Assembly (NCBI GenBank): GCA_913058025.1 | Contig: CAJXPN010000019.1 | Location: 1 to 14,591, forward strand | Origin: an uncultured Myxococcales bacterium | GTDB taxonomy: Bacteria; Myxococcota_A; Bradymonadia; Bradymonadales; Bradymonadaceae | Direction: 5' to 3' | DNA length: 14,591 nucleotides | In this document: positions 7,005 to 14,545 of the stretch, piece by piece | Layout of the letters: each line of letters opens with the position of its first letter | How positions within the stretch are numbered: the stretch's first letter is position 1 | Translations under genes and position numbers: made by a program | Notes under the pieces: generated by a model | Told to the model about the DNA's origin: nothing | Database searches by the model: none | What the model saw: the letters and a program-made list of their open reading frames with translations, nothing else

Positions 7005-8519
7005 ATGTCCATTGAGATCGAGCCCCACGAACTCCCGGAGTGGGCCAGAGAGCTGGGCGCGGACATCAAGAAGAACAGACCGCCGAGCTACGTCAAACTC
7101 CTGAACCTCCCGCCGCTCGTCCCGCTCCACAGTCCGTACAAGGAGTACGACTTCGAGGTCCTCGGTGGGTTCCTCGCGTTGCTCTCCAGGACCTTCATGA
7201 ACCCGCACGAGCCCGTGCCTCGGGTGATCTCGGAGTGCACGCCGGAGTCGTGCGCGGGCATTGGGCGCGCGCTGCTCGACGTCTGGGCCAACAAGGGCCA
7301 CACGATGACCTACAAGTGGCTCCTGTGGTCGCAGGTCCCGCTCGGCGGAGTCGACTCGGTCCTCGAGCTCGAGCGGCTCGTCGAGGAGTGGGTCTTCGGC
7401 ACGTCCGCCCAGCGAGACCGCGCCTGCCAGATCATCCGCGTCCTCGGCAAGATGGCATCCCCCGAGGCGCTCACCGTCATCGGCCGCTACCGTCAGATCG
7501 AGCGCTCACCGAAGGTCCACGGCGCGGCGCTTCAGGCGTTCTCGTCTGCCGCCCGGGCGCTCGACCTCACGGACCTGGAGCTCGAGGACCGCATCGTCCC
7601 GGACTACGGCCTCGACGCGCGCGGCCGCCGCGTCTTCGACTACGGCGCTCGCACGTTCGAGCTCGTCTTCCGCGAGAACCTCTATCCTGCGCTGCGCGAC
7701 GAGGACGGCAAGGTCCACAAGTCCCCGCCCCGCGCCCGCAAGTCCGACGACAGGCTCAAGGTCGAGCAGGTCAAGCGCGCCTGGAGCGACCTCAACGAGC
7801 ACCTCAAGCGCGCCGGGCGCGTCCACCGGACGCGCGTCGAGCGCTACATGGTCTCGGGCAGGCGATGGCGCGCCGACGAGTGGGACACCGCGATCCGGAC
7901 GCACCCCTTCATGCAGCACTTCGCGCGCAACCTGCTCTGGGGCATCTACGACCCCCAAACCGACGCGCTCACCTCCACGTTCTGCGTCTCCAACGACCTC
8001 TCCGTCCTCGATCGGGACGACGACGAGGTCACCCTGAGCCCGACCGCGCATGTCGGCGTCGTACACCCCATCGACCTCGACAACTCCACCCTCACCGCCT
8101 GGTCGAACCTCTTCGCCGAGGACGAGCGCTTCGAGCCCTTCGAGCAGCTCGGCAGGACGGTCTATGCGCTCGAGCGCGATGAGGCGCCAGGCAACACCGT
8201 CACGCGCTTCGCCGATCGCGTGGCTCAACCGCGCGCATTGCGTACGTACTTCAAATACCAGGGATTTCACCGAGGAAACAACGACGACTACTTGCGCACG
8301 AGCTACTGGAAGGAGCTCCGCGACGGGGGCTGGAGCTACACCGTCCACCTCTCGCCGGGGCTCAACGTCGGGAGCTATGAGGGTGATGTCGAGCAGGTCG
8401 TCTCACAGCTCACGTTCTCGAACCGGCCCCATGGTTCCGCGGAGCCGATCCACGAGGTGCCCGCGTGCTTCATCAGCGAGGCGTTGAGAGACATCGAGCG
8501 CATCCTCTCCAGGAGCTGA
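7005..8519 (+). CDS. DUF4132 domain protein, second of a tandem pair
   Basis: This 504-aa paralogue of the preceding gene is recognisable over its C-terminal half: DYGARTFELVF (212-222), SGRRWRADEWD, HPFMQHFARNLLWGIYD (300-316), VGVVHPIDLD (350-359) and EPFEQLGRTVYALE (377-390). Identity is patchy elsewhere, which points to an old duplication. The N-terminal ~200 residues are largely helical with a HEAT-like feel (ACQIIRVLGKMASPEALTVIG), and this last point is only an impression. The start is the ATG 7 bases after the previous stop, with GAGGA (6996-7000) overlapping that stop. The end faces the ferritin-like gene with only 6 bases between stops and no clear shared terminator. No catalytic residues can be assigned, and the biological role is unknown. 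Confidence 0.82.
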   Translation: MSIEIEPHELPEWARELGADIKKNRPPSYVKLLNLPPLVPLHSPYKEYDFEVLGGFLALLSRTFMNPHEPVPRVISECTPESCAGIGRALLDVWANKGHTMTYKWLLWSQVPLGGVDSVLELERLVEEWVFGTSAQRDRACQIIRVLGKMASPEALTVIGRYRQIERSPKVHGAALQAFSSAARALDLTDLELEDRIVPDYGLDARGRRVFDYGARTFELVFRENLYPALRDEDGKVHKSPPRARKSDDRLKVEQVKRAWSDLNEHLKRAGRVHRTRVERYMVSGRRWRADEWDTAIRTHPFMQHFARNLLWGIYDPQTDALTSTFCVSNDLSVLDRDDDEVTLSPTAHVGVVHPIDLDNSTLTAWSNLFAEDERFEPFEQLGRTVYALERDEAPGNTVTRFADRVAQPRALRTYFKYQGFHRGNNDDYLRTSYWKELRDGGWSYTVHLSPGLNVGSYEGDVEQVVSQLTFSNRPHGSAEPIHEVPACFISEALRDIERILSRS

Positions 8520-8525
8520 CCCCCC

Positions 8526-9932
8526 TCAACCGGCCAGCAGCTCGTCGATCATCGGCGCGATGAGGTGCGCCCAGGCGTCCTCGGCCGCGCGAGCCTCCTG
8601 CGCCGGTGTGAGTCGGCCCAGCGCGCGCCACGCGTCCTCGTCCTCACGGACACCGGTGTGCTCCGCCCGAGGTCGCTGCGCGCCCTCCAACAGACGGCGC
8701 AAGCGCTCCGGGTGGCGCTGGCCGAAGAAGGAGAGCGTGGACCAGGCGAGCGCGGCGTGGCGCGCCTCGTCGCCCGAGATCTGCTCGAGCGCCTGCCTCG
8801 CGGGCTCCCACGTGCAGCCCGTCAGCGAACGCTGGGCGCACAACGCGGCGACGGACTCTCCCACGCAACCACCCCAGAAGACGTCCTCGATGATCGCGTC
8901 GAGGTCGTCTCGTGGTCCCTCGACCTCGATCGCGCCAGCCGAGACCTCTCGCCCGAGCAGCGCGCCCACCAGCGAGAAGCACAGCCGCGCGTGCCTGATC
9001 TCATCGAGAGATGCGCGCTGGTACTCCGCGAGCAACTCCGAGGGCGCGCCCATCGCCATCAGCTCGAGCGTGGCCCGTGAGAACGCCGCGATCGATGCGT
9101 GCTCCTCGAGCGCGTCATCGAGCCACGCCTGGGCCGCCTGCATCGCGAGCTCCTCGGACACCCCGACGGGCCGCGTGACGTCTTCGCCCATCCACGTCCT
9201 GTCCGACTCCGTCCGGGCGCGCGTCGCGCGATCCTCCACGTAGAACAGCCGCCCGCACGCGCGACGCGGTCGTCCATATGAAGGGTCGACGTAGCAGCAG
9301 ACCATGTCGCCGCTCTCGCTCTCGTTGGTCGACTCGAGCTGGAGGTTCGTCACGTTCGTCTGACAACGCGACCGTGAGATGTTCGTGAGGACCGCCTCCG
9401 GGCAAACCTTGGCCTTGCGCGGCCGCTTCGGCTTCTCGCCAGGGCCGAGCAGACCCCTCCCAGGCCCTGGCCTGTTCTTGGACTTCTTGGCCTCTCGACG
9501 CGCGGCCCGTTGCGACGTCCACAACGCGGCCTCGCTATCGTAGAGGCGCCGCTCCGCCGCGTAGACCTCGTCGAGCGTCATGCAGGTCTTGGGCATGGAG
9601 GCCAGCCGGTCCCGCTGGCGTTGCAGGGCCTCTTGCCGACGCTGCTCCCTGGCCAGGGCGACCCTCATGGCATCGGCCGCCCCGCGCGCCGTGGCATGTG
9701 AGACGAGCTCCCGGGCTCGCTCCGGCGCGCTCAGAGCTTCGCCAGAGTCGCCCTGGGGCGAGCCTTCGTCGGCGCTCGACGCGTCGCTGGACACGCCAGC
9801 GTCGCGCGACTCGGGCGAGGTCTGTTCGACGGTCGGGTCGACGTCGGTGGCAGGTGGCGGGCTCTGACAACCCACGGGCGTCAAGATGGCGAGGCCGAGG
9901 ATCAGCTTTTGGAGGTGCTGTATGTCGTTCAT
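8526..9932 (-). CDS. Ferritin-like diiron lipoprotein
   Basis: This 468-aa protein begins with a short hydrophobic signal (about residues 7-21) ending in PVGC, so C22 is a probable lipid-attachment cysteine, though Pro at -3 makes a weak lipobox. A low-complexity acidic linker (24-70) follows, then a coiled, Arg/Glu-rich helix (about 70-112), a Lys-rich stretch (144-175) and a Cys-containing segment (C177, C190, C212, C213, C226). The C-terminal half is a ferritin-like four-helix bundle with diiron ligands E277 in EEHAS, E311 and H314 in DEIRH, E359 in VGES, and E389 and H392 in DEARH. Such proteins handle iron or perform diiron redox chemistry, and the partner here is unknown. The start has only a weak Shine-Dalgarno. 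It lies 100 bases after the vWA-like gene on the same strand and may share its transcript. Confidence 0.8.
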   Translation of the reverse strand: MNDIQHLQKLILGLAILTPVGCQSPPPATDVDPTVEQTSPESRDAGVSSDASSADEGSPQGDSGEALSAPERARELVSHATARGAADAMRVALAREQRRQEALQRQRDRLASMPKTCMTLDEVYAAERRLYDSEAALWTSQRAARREAKKSKNRPGPGRGLLGPGEKPKRPRKAKVCPEAVLTNISRSRCQTNVTNLQLESTNESESGDMVCCYVDPSYGRPRRACGRLFYVEDRATRARTESDRTWMGEDVTRPVGVSEELAMQAAQAWLDDALEEHASIAAFSRATLELMAMGAPSELLAEYQRASLDEIRHARLCFSLVGALLGREVSAGAIEVEGPRDDLDAIIEDVFWGGCVGESVAALCAQRSLTGCTWEPARQALEQISGDEARHAALAWSTLSFFGQRHPERLRRLLEGAQRPRAEHTGVREDEDAWRALGRLTPAQEARAAEDAWAHLIAPMIDELLAG

Positions 9933-10032
9933 GAAGCGTCCACTGACGGTGACGGGTTACGAGCTACCCATCATGACACGAACGAGCGCGGGTTTGGATT
10001 CGATCCCGAGTCACCCGAGGTGCGTGTTCGCG

Positions 10033-11637
10033 TCAGCGGCGACCGCTCATGATGCGGTTGAAGAGCTCGTTCTTGATGCCCGCGACCTCCTGGAACGCCA
10101 GCTTCACGAGAGGCATGACGAGCGGGGTCTCGCCCTCGAGCGCCTCGTCCGAGATCTTCTCGACGCCGACAGGCAGCGTGATCCCCAGGACGGGCGGGCG
10201 AGCGTGCTCGAGCTCGTCGAAGCGGGCGCGCCAGGAGCGCTCCGAGCGCTCCGAGAAGCACAGCCCGATGGCGTAGACGCGGCCGCGGCCGTGTTGGATG
10301 TCCTCGGCGTCGAGCGACTCCACCATCTCGACGTGCACGCGCTCCTGGCGGACCTCTCGTCCGAGCAAGAGCGAGACGAGCTGCATCTCACGCTCGACGC
10401 GCTGGCGCTCACGCCGCGCGGTCTCGATGTCGCGGCCCTTGGGCGGGTCGTACACGTAGTGGATGTGGACCGTGACGGCGTCCTCCTCGAACGTCTCGAG
10501 CAGGTCGCGCGTGAGCCGCGTGATCAGGCCCTGTGAGAGCGTCGAGAAGGGGTACTCGTAGCCGGGTGACTTGTAATGGAACGCGTCGTCGAGCTCGATG
10601 ATGACGTGGACGAACCGGCGCTTACGCCGCATCACGCCGTCGTTGCGCATGTAGTAGAGGAGCTCGCCCTCCACGAAGCGCAGCTCGAAGAGGCTGAGTT
10701 CCTTGTCGTCGGCGTCGCCCATGTACACGAGCTCGGAGCGCACGAGGTTCTCGAAGGAGCCCTTGTTCACCAGCCCCGAGAAGCCGCCCGTGGGGAAGAG
10801 CGTGTCGTCGGCGAAGTCGGTCTCGACCTCCATCGCCTCGTCACGAAGCTGCACGCGCGGGAGCCTGAACTCACCGAGGCGACGCTCGACCTCGGCGATC
10901 TGGCGCACGCCGATGCGAGTGGCCTCGCTGTCGAGCACGGCCCAGTTCTCCAGCTCGAAGAGGTCCTCCTCCTTGAGCAGCTCCTTCCAGTAGACCTCGC
11001 TCGAGATCCCCGCGAGCATCGCCGTCATCCCCTCGAGGAAGAAGCTCGGGTGCTCCAGGCGCTCGGCGAGGCGGTCGCCGTGTTGGGTGACGTTGATGTC
11101 GGCGACCGTGGGGACGGCGATGTCACGCAGGTGTGACGGGTCGAGCACGAACCAGTCGGGGAAGTGGGGCGCGAAGCTCTGGAGCAGGATCTCGGTGAAG
11201 CGCATCACCGCGCCAGGGCGGACGCGAGGGTCGCTCGGGAGCCGATCGCGCGCCTCATTGAACCCGGACTCCTGAAGCAGAGTGCCCAGCAGCAGGTTCT
11301 CGTAGTCGACGCGCACGCGGCGCTCACCCTCGGGCCAGGTGTGGGCCCTCCCCTCGGAGGCAAACGGCGTGCGCTCACCGAGCTCGATGAGCGTCGTCAG
11401 ATCCAGCACCACGAACAGTGGGACGTGCATGTAGTCCCGCTTGCCGTGGTCATAGGAGCGCCCGGCCAGGTACCGGTACGTCTCCATGCCACGGTCGAGC
11501 AGGACCTGGTTCTCCCACCAGCGCACAGCCGAGAAGCGGAGGCCACCGAGCATCACGCTCTCGACCACCGCCCGATCGACCTTGAAGCGCCGGACGCGCT
11601 CGCTGCTCTGGGCCTCAACGGCCTGCGTCTCTTCCAT
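10033..11637 (-). CDS. MoxR-associated protein, probable vWA domain with degenerate metal site
   Basis: The protein is 534 aa from the ATG at 11637, or 541 aa from an ATG at 11658 (residues below use the longer count). The inner ATG is preferred because GAGG lies 8 bases before it, while the outer one lacks a Shine-Dalgarno. Residues about 290-345 contain GGFSGL..KGSFENLVRSEL and FELRFVEGELLYYMRND, a lead-in I associate with vWA proteins encoded beside MoxR ATPases. The following strand RFVHVIIELDDAF (348-360) sits where a vWA domain would have its D-x-S-x-S metal motif, but the serines are absent. The N-terminal ~280 residues are unrecognised. It directly follows the MoxR-type ATPase gene on the same strand. 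Likely role, by analogy: partner or adaptor remodelled with the ATPase. The vWA assignment is an inference from fold order and context. Confidence 0.6.
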   Translation of the reverse strand: MEETQAVEAQSSERVRRFKVDRAVVESVMLGGLRFSAVRWWENQVLLDRGMETYRYLAGRSYDHGKRDYMHVPLFVVLDLTTLIELGERTPFASEGRAHTWPEGERRVRVDYENLLLGTLLQESGFNEARDRLPSDPRVRPGAVMRFTEILLQSFAPHFPDWFVLDPSHLRDIAVPTVADINVTQHGDRLAERLEHPSFFLEGMTAMLAGISSEVYWKELLKEEDLFELENWAVLDSEATRIGVRQIAEVERRLGEFRLPRVQLRDEAMEVETDFADDTLFPTGGFSGLVNKGSFENLVRSELVYMGDADDKELSLFELRFVEGELLYYMRNDGVMRRKRRFVHVIIELDDAFHYKSPGYEYPFSTLSQGLITRLTRDLLETFEEDAVTVHIHYVYDPPKGRDIETARRERQRVEREMQLVSLLLGREVRQERVHVEMVESLDAEDIQHGRGRVYAIGLCFSERSERSWRARFDELEHARPPVLGITLPVGVEKISDEALEGETPLVMPLVKLAFQEVAGIKNELFNRIMSGRR

Positions 11638-11682
11638 CGAATCCGCCTCGCAGCTCATGCCACCAACGCCACCACACCATCA

Positions 11683-11707
11683 CGCGCCCCGCTCGAGAGG
11701 GGGCGCG
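11683..11707 (-). repeat. GC-rich hairpin between the MoxR and vWA-like genes
   Basis: CGCGCCCC (11683-11690) and GGGGCGCG (11700-11707) are perfect complements around a 9-base loop containing CTCGAG. It sits in the 56-77-base gap between the two genes. No U-tract follows on the minus strand, so it more likely tunes expression or mRNA stability than fully terminates. Confidence 0.45.
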
Positions 11708-11714
11708 ACTCCAC

Positions 11715-12734
11715 TCAATCGACGCTGAGCATCCTGTCGACGAGCTCACGCATCGCCTCCAGGTCGTCCGCGCGATCCGAGATGTAGCGAAGCAGCACGA
11801 GGTCCGACTTGGTGACCACGCCGCCGTGGATGAGGAACGCGCGCGTTCGCACGAGCTTGTAGAGCTTGATGATCTTACGGTCCGAGACCTCGTACCTGAA
11901 CTCCTTCTCGAGCGACTTCAGGATGCGCACGAACAGGCGGTACACGTCGTCGGGGAAGTAACGCGAGCGGTGGTGTGTGCCACCCTCGAGCTCCGAGGCG
12001 AAGATGTAGTCGAGGTAGGCCTTGAGCTTGAGGAAGTCCTCGAGCTTGGCGCGGTTGGCCCAGGGGCGCAGCTTCTGGGCCTTGTAGACCTCGTTCTGCA
12101 TGCCCTTGGCGAGCAGCTCGTCGAACGCGTAGCCTCGCACAGAGCGCGACTCGGCCTTGAGCGTGAAGCGGTCACGGAGAGCCGCGAGCTCGACGTTGTC
12201 GGGGATCTCGTTGGTCGCCGCGAAGAGCATGCGCATGGGCACCTTCGTCGGCTTGCCGTCCTGGTAGAACTTACGCTCGTTGATGATCGTGAGCAGCGTG
12301 TTCAGGATGGCCGAGTTCGACTTGAAGATCTCGTCGAGGAACACCACCTTCGCGTTCGGGAGCTTGCCCGACGTGCGGCGCACGTAGCGGCCCTCCTTGA
12401 GGACGTTGATGTCGATCGGGCCGACGATCTCGCCCGGCTCGGTGAACTGCGTGAGCATGTACTCGAAGTAGTCCTCCGAGTTCGTGTCCAGGCCGATGGC
12501 CTGCACGAACTTCACCACGAGGTCCGACTTCGCCGTGCCCGGCTTGCCCACCAACAACAACGGCTCCTGCGCCACGCAGCAGATCGCCATCAGGTCGATG
12601 AGCGCCGCCTTGTCCACCCAGTAGCGGTGGAGGTCCCGTCGCAGGTTGTTGATGCGCGTTCGGAGCTCTTCGACTTCGCCCTCGATGTCCTCGAAAGCGT
12701 AGCCGTCTCGTTCGCCGGTCCCGTCTGCCGTCAT
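11715..12734 (-). CDS. MoxR-family AAA+ ATPase (RavA-like)
   Basis: This 339-aa protein has Walker A GKPGTAKS (63-70), the MoxR-type segment QFTEPGEIVGPIDI (96-109), Walker B VFLDEIF (131-137), sensor 1 N175 in AATNEIP and arginine-finger candidates R187/R189 in LRDRF. The EIVGPI insert and the NTLLTIINERKF helix are typical of the MoxR/RavA branch. These hexameric ATPases act as chaperone-like remodelers, usually with a vWA protein encoded next door, which fits the downstream gene. No membrane segment is seen. The Shine-Dalgarno is weak (GAGAG). In the 172-base upstream gap a minus-strand TTGACG (12851-12856) could be a -35 box, but its -10 partner (GATCGT) is poor. The C-terminal ~100 residues form the helical lid and sensor-2 region. 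Confidence 0.88.
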   Translation of the reverse strand: MTADGTGERDGYAFEDIEGEVEELRTRINNLRRDLHRYWVDKAALIDLMAICCVAQEPLLLVGKPGTAKSDLVVKFVQAIGLDTNSEDYFEYMLTQFTEPGEIVGPIDINVLKEGRYVRRTSGKLPNAKVVFLDEIFKSNSAILNTLLTIINERKFYQDGKPTKVPMRMLFAATNEIPDNVELAALRDRFTLKAESRSVRGYAFDELLAKGMQNEVYKAQKLRPWANRAKLEDFLKLKAYLDYIFASELEGGTHHRSRYFPDDVYRLFVRILKSLEKEFRYEVSDRKIIKLYKLVRTRAFLIHGGVVTKSDLVLLRYISDRADDLEAMRELVDRMLSVD

Positions 12735-12864
12735 CAGTGGTTCTCTCGTTCATCTGAAAGTGTGTGGGAGCGGCCTGCCGCGCCATCGGGAGGCCTCTTC
12801 GCGATGGGTATCTGCAAAGACCCAAGCACGATCCTCGTTTACGCTCCGCTCGTCAACCACATCT

Positions 12865-12900
12865 CCCCCACCGTTTATTCGTGCTGCGATCGTTTGGGGG
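12865..12900 (-). terminator. Weak stem after the WGR gene
   Basis: CCCCCA and TGGGGG form a perfect 6-bp G/C stem around a 24-base loop, starting 6 bases past the WGR stop on the minus strand. The loop is long and no U-tract follows, so termination here would be weak at best. Confidence 0.25.
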
Positions 12901-12906
12901 CTCGCG

Positions 12907-14319
12907 TCACCTCTTCTTCTTGGGGAACTTCACCTTGAACTTCTTGCTCTTCCCGAGCGCCTCGAGCTCCTCCTTCCTCTCATCGGACCACGCCGACCAC
13001 GAGGGCTCGATCACGAGCGTCTTGAACGCCACGCGCTCGATCTTCTGGAGCTGGAAGACGTACGTCTCCTTCGTGTTCACGAGCGAGAGCTCCTCGAGCA
13101 CGCGCGAGCCGCTCGGGTCGCACAGCGCCTCGATGAAGCCGTCCATGGGCTCCCCTATCTCGAGGACCTTCAGCGACGCGAAGGCGCGGTGCGTGCGGAG
13201 CGCTTCGCCCGAGGAGGCGCCCAGGCGGCCGGACTCGCACCTGAGGTGCTCGAGCTCGACGACCGCGTCGTCCGCGCTCAACACCCCGATGAGGTCGTCG
13301 CCCGTGAGGTTCGCGTCACCCAACGTGAAGGACTTCAGGCCCTTCTGACGCTCGGCCTCGAAGATCGAGGCGACGTGCTCGGGCCGCTGAATCCAGGCAT
13401 CGCTCAACGACAGAGACTCCAGCGCGGGCGCGTCCTCGGACGCGAACGCCGCGCCGAAGTCTCCACCGCCGTTCATGTCCCAGACCCTGTCCATTCTCAG
13501 GTGCTCGAGCGCCTTGGCCGCGAACAGCATCTGCGTGAAGTCACTCAGCTGCGTCTTGCAGCTGTAGTCCTGGTTCTCCGAGAGCTGATCCAGTCGAATG
13601 TCCAGAGTCTCCACGCGCGCGAAGATGGGGTTCTTCGCCCACAACCACGTCGGCACCGCCGGCTGCAGCCAGTACTTCTCGTGGTACTCCGTGATCTCCG
13701 TGGTGTCGTCGACCATGTAGGCGCCGTCGAAGCCGTACGTGATCGACCGCGTGAACTTGACCCACGGGTTCTTGTCGAGCGCGTCGACGTCCCGGAGCGG
13801 CTGCGCCGACTTCCAGTCTCCGTAGCCGTTGAAGCCGCGAAAGCTCAGGCTCACGTCGAAGTAGGTCGCGGGCAGCTCGCCGAGCTTGTCGAAGAGGTAG
13901 GTGTCGACCTCGTCGACGAGCCGCTTCGGCTCGAGCGCGTGCATCTCGAGGTAGTGGCGCTTGACCTTGGCGACCGTGGCCTTGTTCGCCTTGCCCTCGA
14001 GCAGCGAGCGGATCTCGGCCCACCGCTCCTCGAAGGTCTGCGGCCCCGCGGGGACCACCGGCGCGCCGCCGTCCTCGCTGACCTCGGCCTCGGCGTAGCC
14101 TTTGCTGACCTTCGCCTTCATCTTCTTCCTGGCCTCCTTGAGCGCCGCCTCGCCCGACGCGAAGCTCTTGGTCGTCCAGCTCTTGGTCTGGCCGACCTTG
14201 CCGTAGCGCAGGCTCATGACCGCGCCGTCCACGCGCGCCTCCCAGAACTTCCCGCCCGAGCTCGACTCGGCCACGAGGTACGCGTGAAAACCTGCTGCCT
14301 GTGTTGGGTCGTCGCTCAT
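12907..14319 (-). CDS. WGR domain protein with leucine-rich-like C-terminal region
   Basis: This 470-aa protein starts with a WGR domain (about residues 11-77): KFWEARVDGAVMSLRYGKVG matches the W-x-W/L-x-[WR]-G-R-x-G core in a diverged form, followed by the expected TKSF..GEAALKEARKKM helix. WGR domains occur in PARPs, where they bind DNA ends, and in bacterial MolR-type proteins. Residues about 230-440 contain irregular leucine-rich segments (VETLDIRLDQL, LEHLRMDRVW, LESLSLSDAW, LKSFTLGDANL, LEHLRCES, LKVLEIGE, LEELSLVN), suggesting an LRR-like protein-interaction solenoid. The tail is very basic (KFKVKFPKKKR). The ATG at 14319 is chosen because GAGGAG (14329-14334) precedes it and the longer upstream frame has no domain. 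It is transcribed toward the MoxR gene, 172 bases away. Exact function unknown. Confidence 0.78.
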   Translation of the reverse strand: MSDDPTQAAGFHAYLVAESSSGGKFWEARVDGAVMSLRYGKVGQTKSWTTKSFASGEAALKEARKKMKAKVSKGYAEAEVSEDGGAPVVPAGPQTFEERWAEIRSLLEGKANKATVAKVKRHYLEMHALEPKRLVDEVDTYLFDKLGELPATYFDVSLSFRGFNGYGDWKSAQPLRDVDALDKNPWVKFTRSITYGFDGAYMVDDTTEITEYHEKYWLQPAVPTWLWAKNPIFARVETLDIRLDQLSENQDYSCKTQLSDFTQMLFAAKALEHLRMDRVWDMNGGGDFGAAFASEDAPALESLSLSDAWIQRPEHVASIFEAERQKGLKSFTLGDANLTGDDLIGVLSADDAVVELEHLRCESGRLGASSGEALRTHRAFASLKVLEIGEPMDGFIEALCDPSGSRVLEELSLVNTKETYVFQLQKIERVAFKTLVIEPSWSAWSDERKEELEALGKSKKFKVKFPKKKR

Positions 14320-14328
14320 CGTGATGAT

Positions 14329-14352
14329 CTCCTCGCGGCCTCGCGAGAGGCC
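14329..14352 (-). promoter_or_regulatory. Leader with two mutually exclusive hairpins at the WGR Shine-Dalgarno
   Basis: On the minus strand, GGCCTC-TCGC-GAGGCC (14352-14337) forms a 6-bp stem that leaves GAGGAG free. An alternative stem CTCGCG-AGGC-CGCGAG uses part of the same bases and captures the first half of GAGGAG. The two cannot form together. This geometry could act as a translational switch, but both stems are short and GC-rich sequence gives such pairs readily. Confidence 0.35.
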
Positions 14353-14436
14353 TGGGTCAGTGGTCGTGTAGCCCTGTCGAACGGTCACACCAGATACCAC
14401 ATCAGCCTCACCCCTCGAACGCTGGCTCACCCACTC

Positions 14437-14464
14437 GGCGGTCGTCATCCGATCGACGACCGCC
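14437..14464. repeat. Perfect 10-bp inverted repeat upstream of the WGR gene
   Basis: GGCGGTCGTC (14437-14446) and GACGACCGCC (14455-14464) are exact complements around an 8-base spacer. It lies about 120 bases upstream of the WGR start. The symmetry and spacing suit a regulator operator, and a transcript hairpin is the alternative. Confidence 0.55.
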
Positions 14465-14545
14465 TGTCGAATCCGGCCTCCTTTCCCTAGACTCCGCGCT
14501 CATCGCACGACGCGCTCATGATCCACAGCGGAGAGAGAACATATG
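14465..14545 (+). promoter_or_regulatory. Possible start region of a rightward gene cut off by the contig end
   Basis: A TAGACT box (14488-14493), the same hexamer as in the hydroxylase promoter, is followed by GGAGAG (14530-14535) and an ATG at 14543, the last genomic codon before adapter sequence. The matching -35 (TGTCGA) is poor. A direct repeat CGCGCTCAT occurs at 14495 and 14511, a 16-base period, between the box and the ATG. Together these hint at a divergent gene whose body is missing. Confidence 0.25.

Noticed and set aside
11826..12938. Plus-strand frame antisense to the MoxR gene
   Set aside because: The opposite strand holds intact Walker A, Walker B and sensor motifs. This frame is a compositional shadow.
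14320..14448. Longer N-terminus for the WGR protein (start at 14448)
   Set aside because: The extra 43 codons lack a Shine-Dalgarno, begin inside an inverted repeat and show no domain. The ATG at 14319 follows GAGGAG and directly precedes the WGR fold.
12760..14490. Long plus-strand open frame of about 576 codons
   Set aside because: It is antisense to the WGR gene and the MoxR upstream region. Its composition (Leu, Arg, Glu, Val, His runs) is that of a GC-rich shadow frame, and no domain is seen.
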